From: Sphingobacterium sp. LZ7M1
GTDB lineage: Bacteria > Bacteroidota > Bacteroidia > Sphingobacteriales > Sphingobacteriaceae
DNA: 64,000 nt
Direction of reading: 5' to 3'
Assembly (NCBI RefSeq): GCF_024296865.1
Contig: NZ_CP101134.1
Location: forward strand, 4,526,001-4,590,000
In this document: one piece after another, positions 43,023-52,326 of the stretch
How the letters are laid out: each line of letters starts with the position of its first letter
Numbering within the stretch: the first letter of the stretch is position 1
The notes under the pieces: model-generated
What the model was told of the DNA's origin: nothing
Databases searched by the model: none
The model's input: the letters and a program-made list of their open reading frames with translations, nothing else
Program-made: the position numbers and the translations under genes

Positions 43023-44119
43023 TAACTGTAGTATTTTATTGGATTTGTGTCTATTTCCGTCAATAGGACAGCAAAGTTAGCAAATTTTTTCTGAATTATA
43101 TCTAACAATAATTCTTGGGTAAATTGCTCACTCTCAAAATGTCCGATATCTGCAATGATTATTTCGCCTTCTGCATCAAAAAACTCATGGTATTTATAAT
43201 CGGCAGTGATGAAGATATCTGCCCCCGAGCGCTTGGCGTCTCCTAACAAAAAGCCCCCAGCACCACCACAAACCGCTACTCGGCTTATTTTCTTGCCCAA
43301 GGTCTTCGTGTGCCTGATGACGTTCAGCTTCATTCGGTCCTTTAGGAAAGCCAAGAATTCTGACTCCTCCATGGGCTCCTCTAAATTTCCAATTACTCCT
43401 GATCCTACATAGGAAAAAGAGTTCTCAATGTTAAAGATTTGATGGGCAACCTCCTCATAGGGATGTGCGGCAAGCATGGAAACCAAGATCTTCCGCTCCG
43501 CTTGAGCCGGATAGATGACCTCAATCTTTGTTTCTTCGACGCGCTCCTGGTCACCTACCTTACCAATAGCAGGATTTGCTCCTTCTAATGGACGAAAAGT
43601 ACCATAACCTGCTGTATTATAGCTACATTGATCATAATCACCGATTGCGCCAGCGCCAGCATCAAACAATGCCTGTCTCACTTCTTCAACATTTGCCCTA
43701 GGTACATATACGACCAGTTTCTTTAACAGCCCTCCCTTTGGACGAAGGACAGCCTGGTTTTCTAATCCAAGTTTATCGGCCATCTTGCTGCTCACACCCC
43801 CAACGACATTATCTAGGTTGGTGTGGATCGCATATAGAGCAATATTGTTCTTGATCGCTTTGATTACCACTCTTTCCACGTAATTCCTTCCGGTGAACTT
43901 CTTCAGTCCGGAAAACACGATAGGATGATGAGAAATAATCAGGTTGCAGCCTTTGGCAATTGCATCATCAACGACCTCTTCGGTGCAATCCAATGATATC
44001 AGGGCTTTGCTGACCTCCTGATTGGGGTCTCCAACGATCAATCCCGAGTTATCGTAGCTTTCTTGATAATTTAATGGAGCTAATTCCTCCAGATGTTCTA
44101 TTACCTCTTTAATTCTCAT
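43022..44119 (-). CDS. Nif3-like dinuclear metal centre protein
   Basis: 365 residues, the longer Nif3 form with an inserted PII-like domain (about 130-230, LVVYVPRANVEEVRQALFDA). Metal-binding motifs: NLIISHHPIVF (His pair), YAIHTNLDN, and near the end IADIGHFESEQ. The family (YbgI/DUF34) has been tied to GTP cyclohydrolase-like chemistry and metal homeostasis, but function is unsettled. Coupled to the zinc-ribbon gene and overlapping the upstream membrane protein gene by 11 bases. Confidence 0.92.
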   Translation of the reverse strand: MRIKEVIEHLEELAPLNYQESYDNSGLIVGDPNQEVSKALISLDCTEEVVDDAIAKGCNLIISHHPIVFSGLKKFTGRNYVERVVIKAIKNNIALYAIHTNLDNVVGGVSSKMADKLGLENQAVLRPKGGLLKKLVVYVPRANVEEVRQALFDAGAGAIGDYDQCSYNTAGYGTFRPLEGANPAIGKVGDQERVEETKIEVIYPAQAERKILVSMLAAHPYEEVAHQIFNIENSFSYVGSGVIGNLEEPMEESEFLAFLKDRMKLNVIRHTKTLGKKISRVAVCGGAGGFLLGDAKRSGADIFITADYKYHEFFDAEGEIIIADIGHFESEQFTQELLLDIIQKKFANFAVLLTEIDTNPIKYYS

Positions 44120-44594
44120 TTCTGTTGTTTTTCTCTGCTTCCGCTTCCAACCACTTGTTGTGTTCCATCAACAATACACGGTATTGATTGATCTTAAACC
44201 AATAGGTGATGAAATAAACGAAACTAACGATCATCCCCAGTATCCTCCAAAAAAGAGGGAAAGGGAAATTATATATCAAAAATGACCAAGCATAAGTCAT
44301 ACCAGCCCCTAAGGAAGGGTTGTCCTCTACGGCTATCTTGCGGTCAAAAAATTCATTGTTTAGGGAATAGGAAAGCCTTCTGGCTACTTCAAAGTTCCAA
44401 TAGATATTAAAAAACGGAACGACCAAAAACCAGGCTTGGTTTGGCAGGATACATTGGTTTTCTTTGGAAATCAATTTCAAGGTATTCCTCACCGTATTGG
44501 CAAAAAGTGCCCAAATAATAAGGATAACGACTACAAAAAAGATACTGATTCTTTCGATTTCGGCTGTCAATTCGGGAGAAAGTACGTCGTTCAT
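44109..44594 (-). CDS. Four-helix membrane protein, unknown
   Basis: 161 residues with hydrophobic segments at about 18-36, 55-70, 100-117 and 121-140. A conserved-looking stretch is NQAWFLVVPFFNIYWNFEVAR and a C-terminal amphipathic tail follows. It has some likeness to DUF4328-type proteins. Overlaps of 11 bases with Nif3 and no gap from the hydrolase gene point to one long operon, 46077 down to 42285. Function unknown. Confidence 0.7.
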   Translation of the reverse strand: MNDVLSPELTAEIERISIFFVVVILIIWALFANTVRNTLKLISKENQCILPNQAWFLVVPFFNIYWNFEVARRLSYSLNNEFFDRKIAVEDNPSLGAGMTYAWSFLIYNFPFPLFWRILGMIVSFVYFITYWFKINQYRVLLMEHNKWLEAEAEKNNRNEN

Positions 44595-45344
44595 CTATTT
44601 TTCATTATTTAATATCGTGACCAAATCTTCTAACTTGTGTATTTGCGGGTTATGGTCCGCTTCCATCTCTATCACCTTCCAATTGTATTTTCTTGCCCTC
44701 GTAGAAAAGAAGTAGAAAGAATCCTTCTCTGCCCCTCCTTGCGACGATTCGAAAGTCAGGATATAGGTTGATGGAATCTGCAGTCTCTTGGGGTTCTTGA
44801 GCTGGATGATCTCCTTTAAAGAAGCCAAAGGATGCGGAACATCCCTAGGGAATTCGGTCGTGTCCTTCACCCAAGATGGATATACATAGGTACCATCCTT
44901 ACTGTTCAACAATGAACCCGACGGATTATCCTTGAAATATGCAGCCACACTTTCGCCGTCCTCAGGAACAAAAGCATCCAGATATAACACTTTCTTGATC
45001 TTTTCAGGAATGCTGTCTGCCACCCCTGTTACCACCATTCCTCCATAACTATGGCCCATCAAAATCACCGAATCCAATCTTTCAAATAAAATAGTATTGA
45101 TTACATCTTTGATGTGTGTGCTCAGATCCACTTCCGGGTTTGCAAGATGGTATCTTTCCCCTAATCCAGTCAGGTTCACCCGATAGACATTAGCTCCTAA
45201 TTTTTCCAACCTCTCAGCCGTATTCTTGAACTGCCAGGATCCACCCCAAGCCCCATGCACCAAGACATAGGTCGCCTCTTGAGCCCTCAAATGGATAAAA
45301 GGGAAGCATAGGAATAGAAAGGAAATCAGGATAAGTTTTTTCAT
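44595..45344 (-). CDS. Alpha/beta hydrolase, secreted, methylesterase-like
   Basis: 249 residues. Signal peptide 1-21 (HLRAQ). Alpha/beta hydrolase fold: oxyanion region VLVHGAWGGSWQF, nucleophile Ser in MGHSYGGMV, acid Asp in LYLDAFVPEDGES and the His in EADHNPQIHK. The pattern is close to plant-type salicylate/methyl esterases and bacterial relatives. The natural ester is unknown. A -7 variant (TATTTTTA) lies close before the start. Confidence 0.88.
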   Translation of the reverse strand: MKKLILISFLFLCFPFIHLRAQEATYVLVHGAWGGSWQFKNTAERLEKLGANVYRVNLTGLGERYHLANPEVDLSTHIKDVINTILFERLDSVILMGHSYGGMVVTGVADSIPEKIKKVLYLDAFVPEDGESVAAYFKDNPSGSLLNSKDGTYVYPSWVKDTTEFPRDVPHPLASLKEIIQLKNPKRLQIPSTYILTFESSQGGAEKDSFYFFSTRARKYNWKVIEMEADHNPQIHKLEDLVTILNNEK

Positions 45345-45363
45345 GAACTATAAAAATACAATT

Positions 45364-46077
45364 TTATGGAGCAAATAATAAAAATATACATGGCTTCTTG
45401 TGTAAATCTACTGTCGTATTTTTCCAATCGGCAATACTTTGTGTGCGGATGTATTCATCCTTTCCCGTTACGTTGCAGGCTACACAGAGAAGGGATTGTG
45501 GTTTAAGTGATTTCAGTAATTCCGAAAGCATTTGATTGTTTCTGAATGGAGTTTCGATAAAGATCTGGGTACTCCTTTCCTTATTGCTCACAAACTCCAG
45601 ATCCTTGATTGCCTTTGATCTATCCCCTTTATCAATGGGGAGATAGCCTTTAAAACTAAAATTCTGTCCATTAAATCCCGACGCCATCAAACCCAAAAGG
45701 ATCGAGCTCGGTCCTACCAAAGGAATGACCTTAATCCCTCTTCTATGGGCTTCAAAAACAACATCTGCCCCTGGATCGGCAACCCCCGGACAGCCCGCTT
45801 CTGACATAAGACCGATATCAGATCCTTGTTCCACCGCCTTGAAAACAAGATTATAGTTAATCTTCTCTCGGCTATGTTTTCCATAATCATGGATGATCAA
45901 TTCACTCTGAGGGATTTTCAAACCCGCTTCCTTTAAGAACTTTCTTGCCGTTTTTTCGTTCTCCACCACATATTCTTTGATATGATTGATGATGTCCAGA
46001 TGCAACAGCGTATAGGATGCGCGGTCGGCGTGTTCAGCTAAGGGAACAGGTAGAAGATATAAATTGCCTTTTGCCAT
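45364..46077 (-). CDS. RsmI-family (tetrapyrrole methylase fold) SAM methyltransferase
   Basis: 237 residues. TP-methylase fold: YLLPVPLAEHADRAS at the start, GLMSEAGCPGVADPGADVV, VIPLVGPSSILLGLMASG and the end KKPCIFLLFAP. It resembles RsmI, which 2'-O-methylates C1402 of 16S rRNA, but the N-terminal motif differs from canonical RsmI (typical GTPIGN... is changed), so it may be the Bacteroidota RsmI-like paralog with another target. The -7 element is 4 bases from ATG. Confidence 0.85.
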   Translation of the reverse strand: MAKGNLYLLPVPLAEHADRASYTLLHLDIINHIKEYVVENEKTARKFLKEAGLKIPQSELIIHDYGKHSREKINYNLVFKAVEQGSDIGLMSEAGCPGVADPGADVVFEAHRRGIKVIPLVGPSSILLGLMASGFNGQNFSFKGYLPIDKGDRSKAIKDLEFVSNKERSTQIFIETPFRNNQMLSELLKSLKPQSLLCVACNVTGKDEYIRTQSIADWKNTTVDLHKKPCIFLLFAP

Positions 46078-46081
46078 GCTA

Positions 46082-46089
46082 CAAACCTA
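46082..46089 (-). promoter_or_regulatory. -7 element immediately before the RsmI-family gene
   Basis: The minus strand reads TAGGTTTG (TAnnTTTG), only 4 bases before ATG, which implies leaderless transcription. Confidence 0.55.
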
Positions 46090-46264
46090 ATCATTTGCTG
46101 ATTAATTTATACAGATTTACAGACTCCATCGTTATTTATGTAATTACAATGGTGAAATTTTTTCTTACATTTTTTCAAAAAGCTATTTTGTTTGTTACTT
46201 TAATTCAAACACTTATGATTATTTTTTGTCTATTAATTGTAATTTAGGTAATGCATAATTAGGT

Positions 46265-46272
46265 TATTTTTG
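46265..46272 (+). promoter_or_regulatory. -7 promoter element of apaG
   Basis: TATTTTTG, 34 bases before the ATG at 46307. Confidence 0.5.
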
Positions 46273-46306
46273 TGTAAATGATCAGAATATATATATTTGG
46301 TTGACT

Positions 46307-46693
46307 ATGACAACACAAACAACTTCAGGAGTTAAGATTTCGGTTGAGTCGACGTATCAATCAGAATACTCAAATCCGGAAAACGAGCACTTCATGTTCG
46401 CCTACCGGATTACCATTGAGAATCTGAGTGAATACACCGTTCAATTGGTGCGTCGTCATTGGAATATTTATGATTCTATTGGCCTGAACAAGCAGGTTGA
46501 TGGTGATGGAGTCGTTGGGGAACAGCCCATACTCGCACCGGGGGAAATGCACCAATATGTTTCAGGATGTAATTTAAAAAGTGACATGGGCTTTATGGAA
46601 GGATATTATGAGATGATCCGTGAAATGGACAATTCTATCTTCCATGTACATATCCCAAGATTCAATCTAATCGCTAACTACCGTCTCAACTAG
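46307..46693 (+). CDS. apaG: ApaG-domain protein
   Basis: 128 residues from ATG at 46307 (MTTQTTSGVKISVES); a TTG 6 bases upstream is unlikely. The single ApaG/DUF525 immunoglobulin-like fold shows HFMFAYRITIENLSEYTVQL, RRHWNIYDS and PILAPGEMHQYVSGC. ApaG has been linked to cation efflux in Salmonella and the fold binds phosphates; the true role is not settled. Length is standard. It stands apart with its own promoter. Confidence 0.92.
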   Translation: MTTQTTSGVKISVESTYQSEYSNPENEHFMFAYRITIENLSEYTVQLVRRHWNIYDSIGLNKQVDGDGVVGEQPILAPGEMHQYVSGCNLKSDMGFMEGYYEMIREMDNSIFHVHIPRFNLIANYRLN

Positions 46694-46759
46694 ACCGATA
46701 TCTAGGTCAACTAACTGTATACTTTTCATATTAAAAGTTAAGTAGTAACAAATATTTAA

Positions 46760-46767
46760 TAATTTTG
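46760..46767 (+). promoter_or_regulatory. -7 promoter element of the ABC-F gene
   Basis: TAATTTTG (TAnnTTTG), 28 bases before the GTG start at 46796. Confidence 0.5.
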
Positions 46768-46795
46768 TGCTTGGATAATTACGTCAAGATATCAG

Positions 46796-48640
46796 GTGAG
46801 TATTTTAAGCACAGAACAAGTTAGCCATTCTTATAATGATAAATGGCTTTTTACCGATCTTCATTTTGCCTTACAGAAGGGAGATCGAGTAGCATTGGTG
46901 GGAATCAACGGAACAGGAAAATCAACCTTATTGAAAATATTGGCAGAGCTTGTCATTCCTAATAAAGGTAAGGTTGTGAAAGAAAAGGGTTTGAGGGTAG
47001 GCTATCTCCCCCAAGATCCTGATTTCTCTGACCTCAAGACCATCAATGACTTTATATTCAGCGCAGACAACGAACAACAACAGTTAATCAAGGAATATGA
47101 GGAATTAATTGATAATGAGGATGTTACCTCTAAAAAATTCCTTGATGTCACTGAAAAACTGACTGCGCTCAATGCTTGGGAATATGAAAACAACATCAAG
47201 ACCATCCTGAGCAGATTCCAGATAACAAATTTCGAACAACGAATAGACTCCTTGAGCGGTGGTCAGAAGAAACGTTTGGCTCTTGCCAAACTCCTGATCG
47301 ATGAACCCGATATCTATATTCTGGATGAGCCGACCAACCACTTGGATATTGAAACCATTGAGTGGTTAGAAAAGTTGTTGACCACCGGTAGCAAGACCGT
47401 CCTCCTTGTTTCCCACGACCGTTACTTTTTAGATAATATCTGTACCGAGATCCGTGAGCTTGACAAAGGACAGGTCTATATCTATAAAGGAAACTATGCA
47501 TACTTCTTAGAGAAGAAAGCCGAGCGGGAATCGAATGAGATCCTAGCAGCTGACAAGGCCCGAAACCTATGGCGAAAGGAATTGGACTGGATGCGAAGAC
47601 AGCCCCAAGCCCGCGGTACAAAAGCAAAGGCCAGGATAGAATCTTTCTACGATCTTGAGGAAAAATCCAAGGGTCCTCGCAAGAAAGACCAGGTAGAACT
47701 GAGCATGCAGATTTCAAGACAGGGAAACAAGATCCTGGAAATTGAAGGTGCAGGTTTCTCCGTTCCGAACAAGAAGATCCTCTCCCCTTTCTCCTATACT
47801 TTCAAGAAGGCAGACCGAATTGGTTTGGCCGGAAAGAACGGTAGCGGCAAGACCACTTTCCTCAATTTGATTACCGGCAGTATCCAACCGACCGAAGGAA
47901 AACTTTCTGTCGGGGAGACAACCAAATATGGATATTACAAACAGGAAGGTCTATCCTTTAAATCGGACGAAAGAGTACTGGACATTGTAAAGAATGTTGC
48001 GGATTATATAGAAATGAAAAACGGAGAAGTCATTACGGCTTCCCAACTATTGACAAAATTTCTCTTCCCTCCCGAAAAACAATTTGGATTTGTCAGCAAA
48101 TTGAGTGGAGGTGAAAAGAAGAGATTGCAGTTGATGCGTGTCCTGATGGCGAACCCAAACTTCTTGATTCTGGATGAGCCTTCCAATGACCTGGACATCG
48201 ACACCCTAAATGTACTGGAGGAATTCCTGGAAAATTACCCGGGTGTTTTGGTGTTGGTTTCACACGACCGTTACTTGATCGACAAGTTGACCGAACAGCT
48301 CTTCATCTTTCCTGGCAATGGCGACATCGTAATCTATAATGGTAACTATGCCGACTTCAAATTGGAACAGGAAGAGCTGAACAAGAAACCAGAAAAGAAA
48401 ATTGAAAAGCCAAAGGCAGAAGAGAAGAAACAGAAGCTGAGCTTCAAGGAGCAAAAAGAATTCGAAGGACTGGAAACAGAAATCGCCGACCTGGAAAACA
48501 AGATCAACGACCTGACCGAAGACCTGTCGAAAACGACCGACCACGTAGAGCTCCAAAAGATAGCCGAGGAGATCGACCTGACAAAAACCACTCTCGACGA
48601 GAAGACCGAGAGATGGATGGAACTAGCAGAGTTTATATAG
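46796..48640 (+). CDS. ABC-F family ATPase, Uup-like
   Basis: 614 residues from GTG (MSILSTEQVSHSY). Two ABC domains with no membrane part: Walker A GINGTGKST and GKNGSGKTT, signatures LSGGQKKR and LSGGEKKR, Walker B ILDEPTNHLD and ILDEPSNDLD. Between them is the ABC-F linker (RKELDWMRRQPQARGTKAKAR). A C-terminal coiled coil (about 535-614) suggests the Uup branch, which acts on the ribosome E site or on branched DNA. Followed by the parS pair and mnmG. Confidence 0.93.
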   Translation: MSILSTEQVSHSYNDKWLFTDLHFALQKGDRVALVGINGTGKSTLLKILAELVIPNKGKVVKEKGLRVGYLPQDPDFSDLKTINDFIFSADNEQQQLIKEYEELIDNEDVTSKKFLDVTEKLTALNAWEYENNIKTILSRFQITNFEQRIDSLSGGQKKRLALAKLLIDEPDIYILDEPTNHLDIETIEWLEKLLTTGSKTVLLVSHDRYFLDNICTEIRELDKGQVYIYKGNYAYFLEKKAERESNEILAADKARNLWRKELDWMRRQPQARGTKAKARIESFYDLEEKSKGPRKKDQVELSMQISRQGNKILEIEGAGFSVPNKKILSPFSYTFKKADRIGLAGKNGSGKTTFLNLITGSIQPTEGKLSVGETTKYGYYKQEGLSFKSDERVLDIVKNVADYIEMKNGEVITASQLLTKFLFPPEKQFGFVSKLSGGEKKRLQLMRVLMANPNFLILDEPSNDLDIDTLNVLEEFLENYPGVLVLVSHDRYLIDKLTEQLFIFPGNGDIVIYNGNYADFKLEQEELNKKPEKKIEKPKAEEKKQKLSFKEQKEFEGLETEIADLENKINDLTEDLSKTTDHVELQKIAEEIDLTKTTLDEKTERWMELAEFI

Positions 48641-48656
48641 CGTTCCACGTGAAACT
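48641..48656. promoter_or_regulatory. parS-like ParB site, copy 1
   Basis: CGTTCCACGTGAAACT contains the parS core GTTCCACGTGAAAC, one mismatch from the broadly conserved palindrome TGTTTCACGTGAAACA in each half-site arm. It directly follows the ABC-F stop codon. Confidence 0.7.
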
Positions 48657-48673
48657 AAAATCAGCAGAGGAAG

Positions 48674-48689
48674 AGTTTCACGTGAAACT
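48674..48689. promoter_or_regulatory. parS-like ParB site, copy 2
   Basis: AGTTTCACGTGAAACT contains the perfect 14-base core GTTTCACGTGAAAC. Its centre is 33 bp from that of copy 1, about three helical turns, so both face the same side of the DNA. It lies in the 61-bp gap before mnmG. Confidence 0.78.
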
Positions 48690-48701
48690 AGAGAAAGATA
48701 T

Positions 48702-50561
48702 ATGTTTAATAAATATAATGTTATTGTAGTTGGAGCCGGCCATGCCGGATGTGAGGCGGCAGCAGCAGCTGCCAATTTAGGTTCATCGGTTTTACTCATC
48801 ACGATGAACATGGGTGTCATTGCCCAGATGAGCTGTAACCCCGCCATCGGCGGAGTGGCAAAAGGACAGATCGTCCGCGAGATCGATGCCATGGGCGGAT
48901 ACACCGGAATCATCGCCGATAAGTCCACCATCCAATTCCGCATGCTGAACAAATCAAAAGGTCCAGCGATGTGGAGCCCAAGAACCCAAAACGACAGAAT
49001 GAGATTTGCGGAGGAATGGCGCCTGACACTGGAGTCCATTCCCAATCTGGATATGTGGCAAGATACCGTCAAAGAAGTCATCGTAGAAAATGGAAGAGCA
49101 AAAGGTGTAGTCACCTCAATGGGCATCCGCATCAATGCAGATGCAGTCGTCCTGACAAATGGTACGTTTCTAAATGGTGTCATTCATGTGGGCGAGAAGA
49201 AATTTGGCGGTGGCCGTACCGGTGAAAAAGCAGCAACGGGACTGACCGAACAATTGGTCTCCCTAGGTTTCGAATCAGGAAGGATGAAAACTGGAACTCC
49301 CCCACGTGTGGACGGAAGAAGTTTAAACTACTCCCTGATGGAAGAACAATGGGGAGATGATTCACGTGGAAGATTTTCCTATACCGATGTAGAAATTCCA
49401 CAGGAACAAAGATGTTGTTGGATCACTTATACCAACTCAGCAGTACATGAAATCTTAAAAACAGGATTCGAAAAATCTCCGATGTTCACCGGAAGGATCA
49501 AAGGTCTCGGCCCACGATACTGCCCTTCCATCGAAGATAAAATCAACAGATTTGCAGAACGTGAAAGACACCAGATCTTCGTAGAACCTGAAGGATTCAA
49601 GACCGTAGAAATCTATGTCAACGGTTTTTCGACCTCTCTCCCAGAAGATGTACAACTGAAAGCATTGCAATTGATCCCAGGATTTGAAAATGCAAAAATG
49701 TATAGACCGGGATACGCCATCGAGTATGACTACTTCCCTCCTATGCAGTTAGACTTGACCCTAGAAACACTGTCCGTAAAACACCTTTTCTTTGCTGGCC
49801 AAATCAATGGAACTACCGGCTACGAAGAAGCGGCTGCACAAGGATTCGTGGCAGGGATCAATGCACACCAAAGAATAAACGATCAGCACGAACTGATCCT
49901 AAAAAGATCGGAATCCTATATCGGAGTTTTGATCGATGACTTGGTAACAAAGGGAACAGATGAACCATATAGAATGTTCACCTCAAGAGCTGAACATAGA
50001 CTCCTGCTCAGACAAGATAATGCCGATATCCGCTTGACACCAATGGCACATAAATTAGGATTAGTATCGGATGAGAGACTTGAAAAGGTCAATGCTAAAA
50101 TCAAGAATTCCGATGACATCGTTGACTACCTAAAAAATAATTCTATCGGAACTTCAGAGATGAACCCGATCCTGGAAGAAAAAGGTTCAAGTCCGATTGC
50201 ACAAAAATCTAGACTCTTCGGAATCTTGAGCAGACCACAAGTTGAAATCGAAGACCTCATCAAAGCCGATAAGGACTTTGCAAATTACATTGCAAACTTT
50301 GACGCCGACACCATCGAACAGGCGGAGATCAAAGTGAAATACGATAGTTACTTTGAAAAGGAAATGGAGATAGTAAGCAAGATGAAGAAAATGGAAGACA
50401 AAGAAATCAATCCTGATTTTGACTATAATTCATTAACTTCACTGTCTATTGAAGCCCGCCAAAAACTCTTGAAAGTAAAACCAAGAACTTTAGGTCAAGC
50501 TTCAAGAATTTCAGGTGTATCTCCGGCCGATATCAGTGTTTTAATGGTACATATGAGTTAA
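48702..50561 (+). CDS. mnmG: tRNA uridine 5-carboxymethylaminomethyl modification enzyme
   Basis: 619 residues, full length. With MnmE it builds cmnm5 or nm5 groups at U34 of certain tRNAs, using FAD and a folate donor. FAD motif VVGAGHAGCEAAAAAANLG at the N-terminus, SCNPAIGG, GGRTGEKAATGL, GRMKTGTPPRVDGRS, and the C-terminal MnmE/tRNA-binding helices. The old name gidA (glucose-inhibited division) reflects its frequent position close to oriC; here a parS pair precedes it and an oriC candidate lies 4 kb downstream. Confidence 0.97.
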   Translation: MFNKYNVIVVGAGHAGCEAAAAAANLGSSVLLITMNMGVIAQMSCNPAIGGVAKGQIVREIDAMGGYTGIIADKSTIQFRMLNKSKGPAMWSPRTQNDRMRFAEEWRLTLESIPNLDMWQDTVKEVIVENGRAKGVVTSMGIRINADAVVLTNGTFLNGVIHVGEKKFGGGRTGEKAATGLTEQLVSLGFESGRMKTGTPPRVDGRSLNYSLMEEQWGDDSRGRFSYTDVEIPQEQRCCWITYTNSAVHEILKTGFEKSPMFTGRIKGLGPRYCPSIEDKINRFAERERHQIFVEPEGFKTVEIYVNGFSTSLPEDVQLKALQLIPGFENAKMYRPGYAIEYDYFPPMQLDLTLETLSVKHLFFAGQINGTTGYEEAAAQGFVAGINAHQRINDQHELILKRSESYIGVLIDDLVTKGTDEPYRMFTSRAEHRLLLRQDNADIRLTPMAHKLGLVSDERLEKVNAKIKNSDDIVDYLKNNSIGTSEMNPILEEKGSSPIAQKSRLFGILSRPQVEIEDLIKADKDFANYIANFDADTIEQAEIKVKYDSYFEKEMEIVSKMKKMEDKEINPDFDYNSLTSLSIEARQKLLKVKPRTLGQASRISGVSPADISVLMVHMS

Positions 50562-50638
50562 TTAACTGAATATCAGTATATTACATCAATAAAATAACGA
50601 ACGTAAATAAAGCGATTTAAGACATTATTTTAAATTTT

Positions 50639-52318
50639 ATGACTCAGGTATCCAAAAAAGATAAAAATCCGTTAAATCAACTAAAAATAGCTTTATTTAA
50701 AAATCTAATCTTTTTAGGTCTTGCTACGATCTTGGCATTGAGTTTTGTGCAATGTGCCAACATGCAAAAACCTACCGGAGGCCCAAAAGATTCTTTACCT
50801 CCAAAACTGTTGGGGGTAACCCCTCCTAACCTCTCGAAAAATTTCAAAGAGAAAGTGATCGAGATGACCTTCGATGAATTTATCAAAACGGTAAATCCAG
50901 GAAAAGAATTTAACATTTCCCCAGATGTCGAAACTCAACCCATCTATAAGGTTAGGAAAAAAAGATTCATCATCGAACTTCCGGATTCGTTGGAAGCCAA
51001 CACCACCTACACCATTAACTTTGGAAAAGGTCTGGTCGACTTCAATGAAGGTAATCCGTTCATCAATTATAATTACGTTTTTGCGACAGGGGATGAACTC
51101 GATTCCCTAAGTATCTCCGGACAGGTCAAGAATGGTTATACCAAAGACTTCAATCTGGAAAAAGACAAGGAAGTCATCGCCATCCTGATCCCAAGCAGCC
51201 GAGACACCATTTTTGGAAAAAGAAAAGCTTCCTATTATACAACAGTCGACTCATCTGGAAATTTCAAGTTCAGCAACCTGCGTGAAGATACCTATAGGGT
51301 ATATGCACTGAAGGATATGAACAACGATAAGATCTATAACGGTAATGATGAATGGATCGGCTTTCAGCAGGACAGTATTTTTCTGAACCAGAATGTCTCG
51401 GGCATACAGCTAGAATATACAAAGGGTACTGCGCAGGTTTTCAGGAACTTAGAGAAAAAAGTAGATAATAATGGTTCGGTCCTATTGACCTTTAACAGGC
51501 CTCTGGAGGAGGGTAATATTAGGATATTATCACCTAATGAACTGGATGCCAATAAGATGGTAAGATTTAAACCTACCCAAGATACCGGTAATATCTATCT
51601 AGAAAATTTGGAATTTGATTCCCTGAAATTGGAAGTAAGCGAAAGAAATATTCCTTTGGACACTATTGACCTTAGAAAAGCTAGAAACATAAAAGTAGAC
51701 AATAGCATTGTTCCAAAATTAAATATCAGCAATAAGGTAGATCGCGTAAAACACATAGAATTGAGCTCGGACTACCCAATTGCATCCATTGATAAAAATA
51801 AGGTACTGATCAAGGAAGATTCTGTTTCACGTAGAAATTTCCAATTACAACAAGATTCGGTAAACCGCGAAATGTACCACATCCGATTTAATTGGAGACC
51901 TAACAAGAACTACGAATTGGTGCTGGAGGAAGGTGCCATTTTAGGTCCATTCGACGAGACAAATAAGGAATTCAAATCGCAGTTTACCCTGAATGAAACC
52001 GAGAATTACGGCGACATCAACCTAACCTTCACAGGTCTGAAGGATAATACAGATTATTTGGTGGAACTGATCGATGAAAGCAAGGAAAAACTATTTGATA
52101 AACGCCCTCTCCCACCCGACCATGTCTTACGATATATTAAATATCCAGGCGGTAAATACAGCATAAGGCTGATTGAGGATAGCAATAAAAATGGTAAATG
52201 GGATGCTGGCGATGTCTATCAAAAAAGACAGGCAGAACCCATCTGGTATTTAGATCGAACATTTACGATACGGGCAAATTGGGAACAGAATGAAACCATA
52301 GATGTATCATTCAAATAA
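50639..52318 (+). CDS. Lipoprotein with Ig-like (Big_5) N-terminal domain
   Basis: 559 residues. After a charged N-terminus, a hydrophobic stretch ends in SFVQC, a likely lipobox (Cys about residue 39); the signal is longer than usual and an internal start is possible. Then PTGGPKDSLPPKLLGVTPP leads to a Big_5 bacterial Ig-like domain (about 55-160), a carboxypeptidase-regulatory-like sandwich (LSISGQVKNGYT), and further beta domains. The family is widespread in Bacteroidota and annotated only as Ig-like domain-containing. Probably an outer-membrane or periplasmic lipoprotein. Confidence 0.85.
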   Translation: MTQVSKKDKNPLNQLKIALFKNLIFLGLATILALSFVQCANMQKPTGGPKDSLPPKLLGVTPPNLSKNFKEKVIEMTFDEFIKTVNPGKEFNISPDVETQPIYKVRKKRFIIELPDSLEANTTYTINFGKGLVDFNEGNPFINYNYVFATGDELDSLSISGQVKNGYTKDFNLEKDKEVIAILIPSSRDTIFGKRKASYYTTVDSSGNFKFSNLREDTYRVYALKDMNNDKIYNGNDEWIGFQQDSIFLNQNVSGIQLEYTKGTAQVFRNLEKKVDNNGSVLLTFNRPLEEGNIRILSPNELDANKMVRFKPTQDTGNIYLENLEFDSLKLEVSERNIPLDTIDLRKARNIKVDNSIVPKLNISNKVDRVKHIELSSDYPIASIDKNKVLIKEDSVSRRNFQLQQDSVNREMYHIRFNWRPNKNYELVLEEGAILGPFDETNKEFKSQFTLNETENYGDINLTFTGLKDNTDYLVELIDESKEKLFDKRPLPPDHVLRYIKYPGGKYSIRLIEDSNKNGKWDAGDVYQKRQAEPIWYLDRTFTIRANWEQNETIDVSFK

Positions 52319-52326
52319 AACCCAAA

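Noticed and set aside
47196..47717. 173-codon minus-strand ORF inside the ABC-F gene
   Set aside because: Antisense to Walker and signature motifs of ABC-F; low-complexity shadow.
48623..49183. 186-codon minus-strand ORF over the parS gap and mnmG start
   Set aside because: Antisense to the highly conserved FAD-binding part of MnmG; no recognisable domain.
51823..51836. TGTTTCACGTAGA, also at about 53126 in nadB, resembling half a parS
   Set aside because: Only the left half matches, with about four mismatches over 16 bases; both are within coding sequence and lack dyad symmetry.
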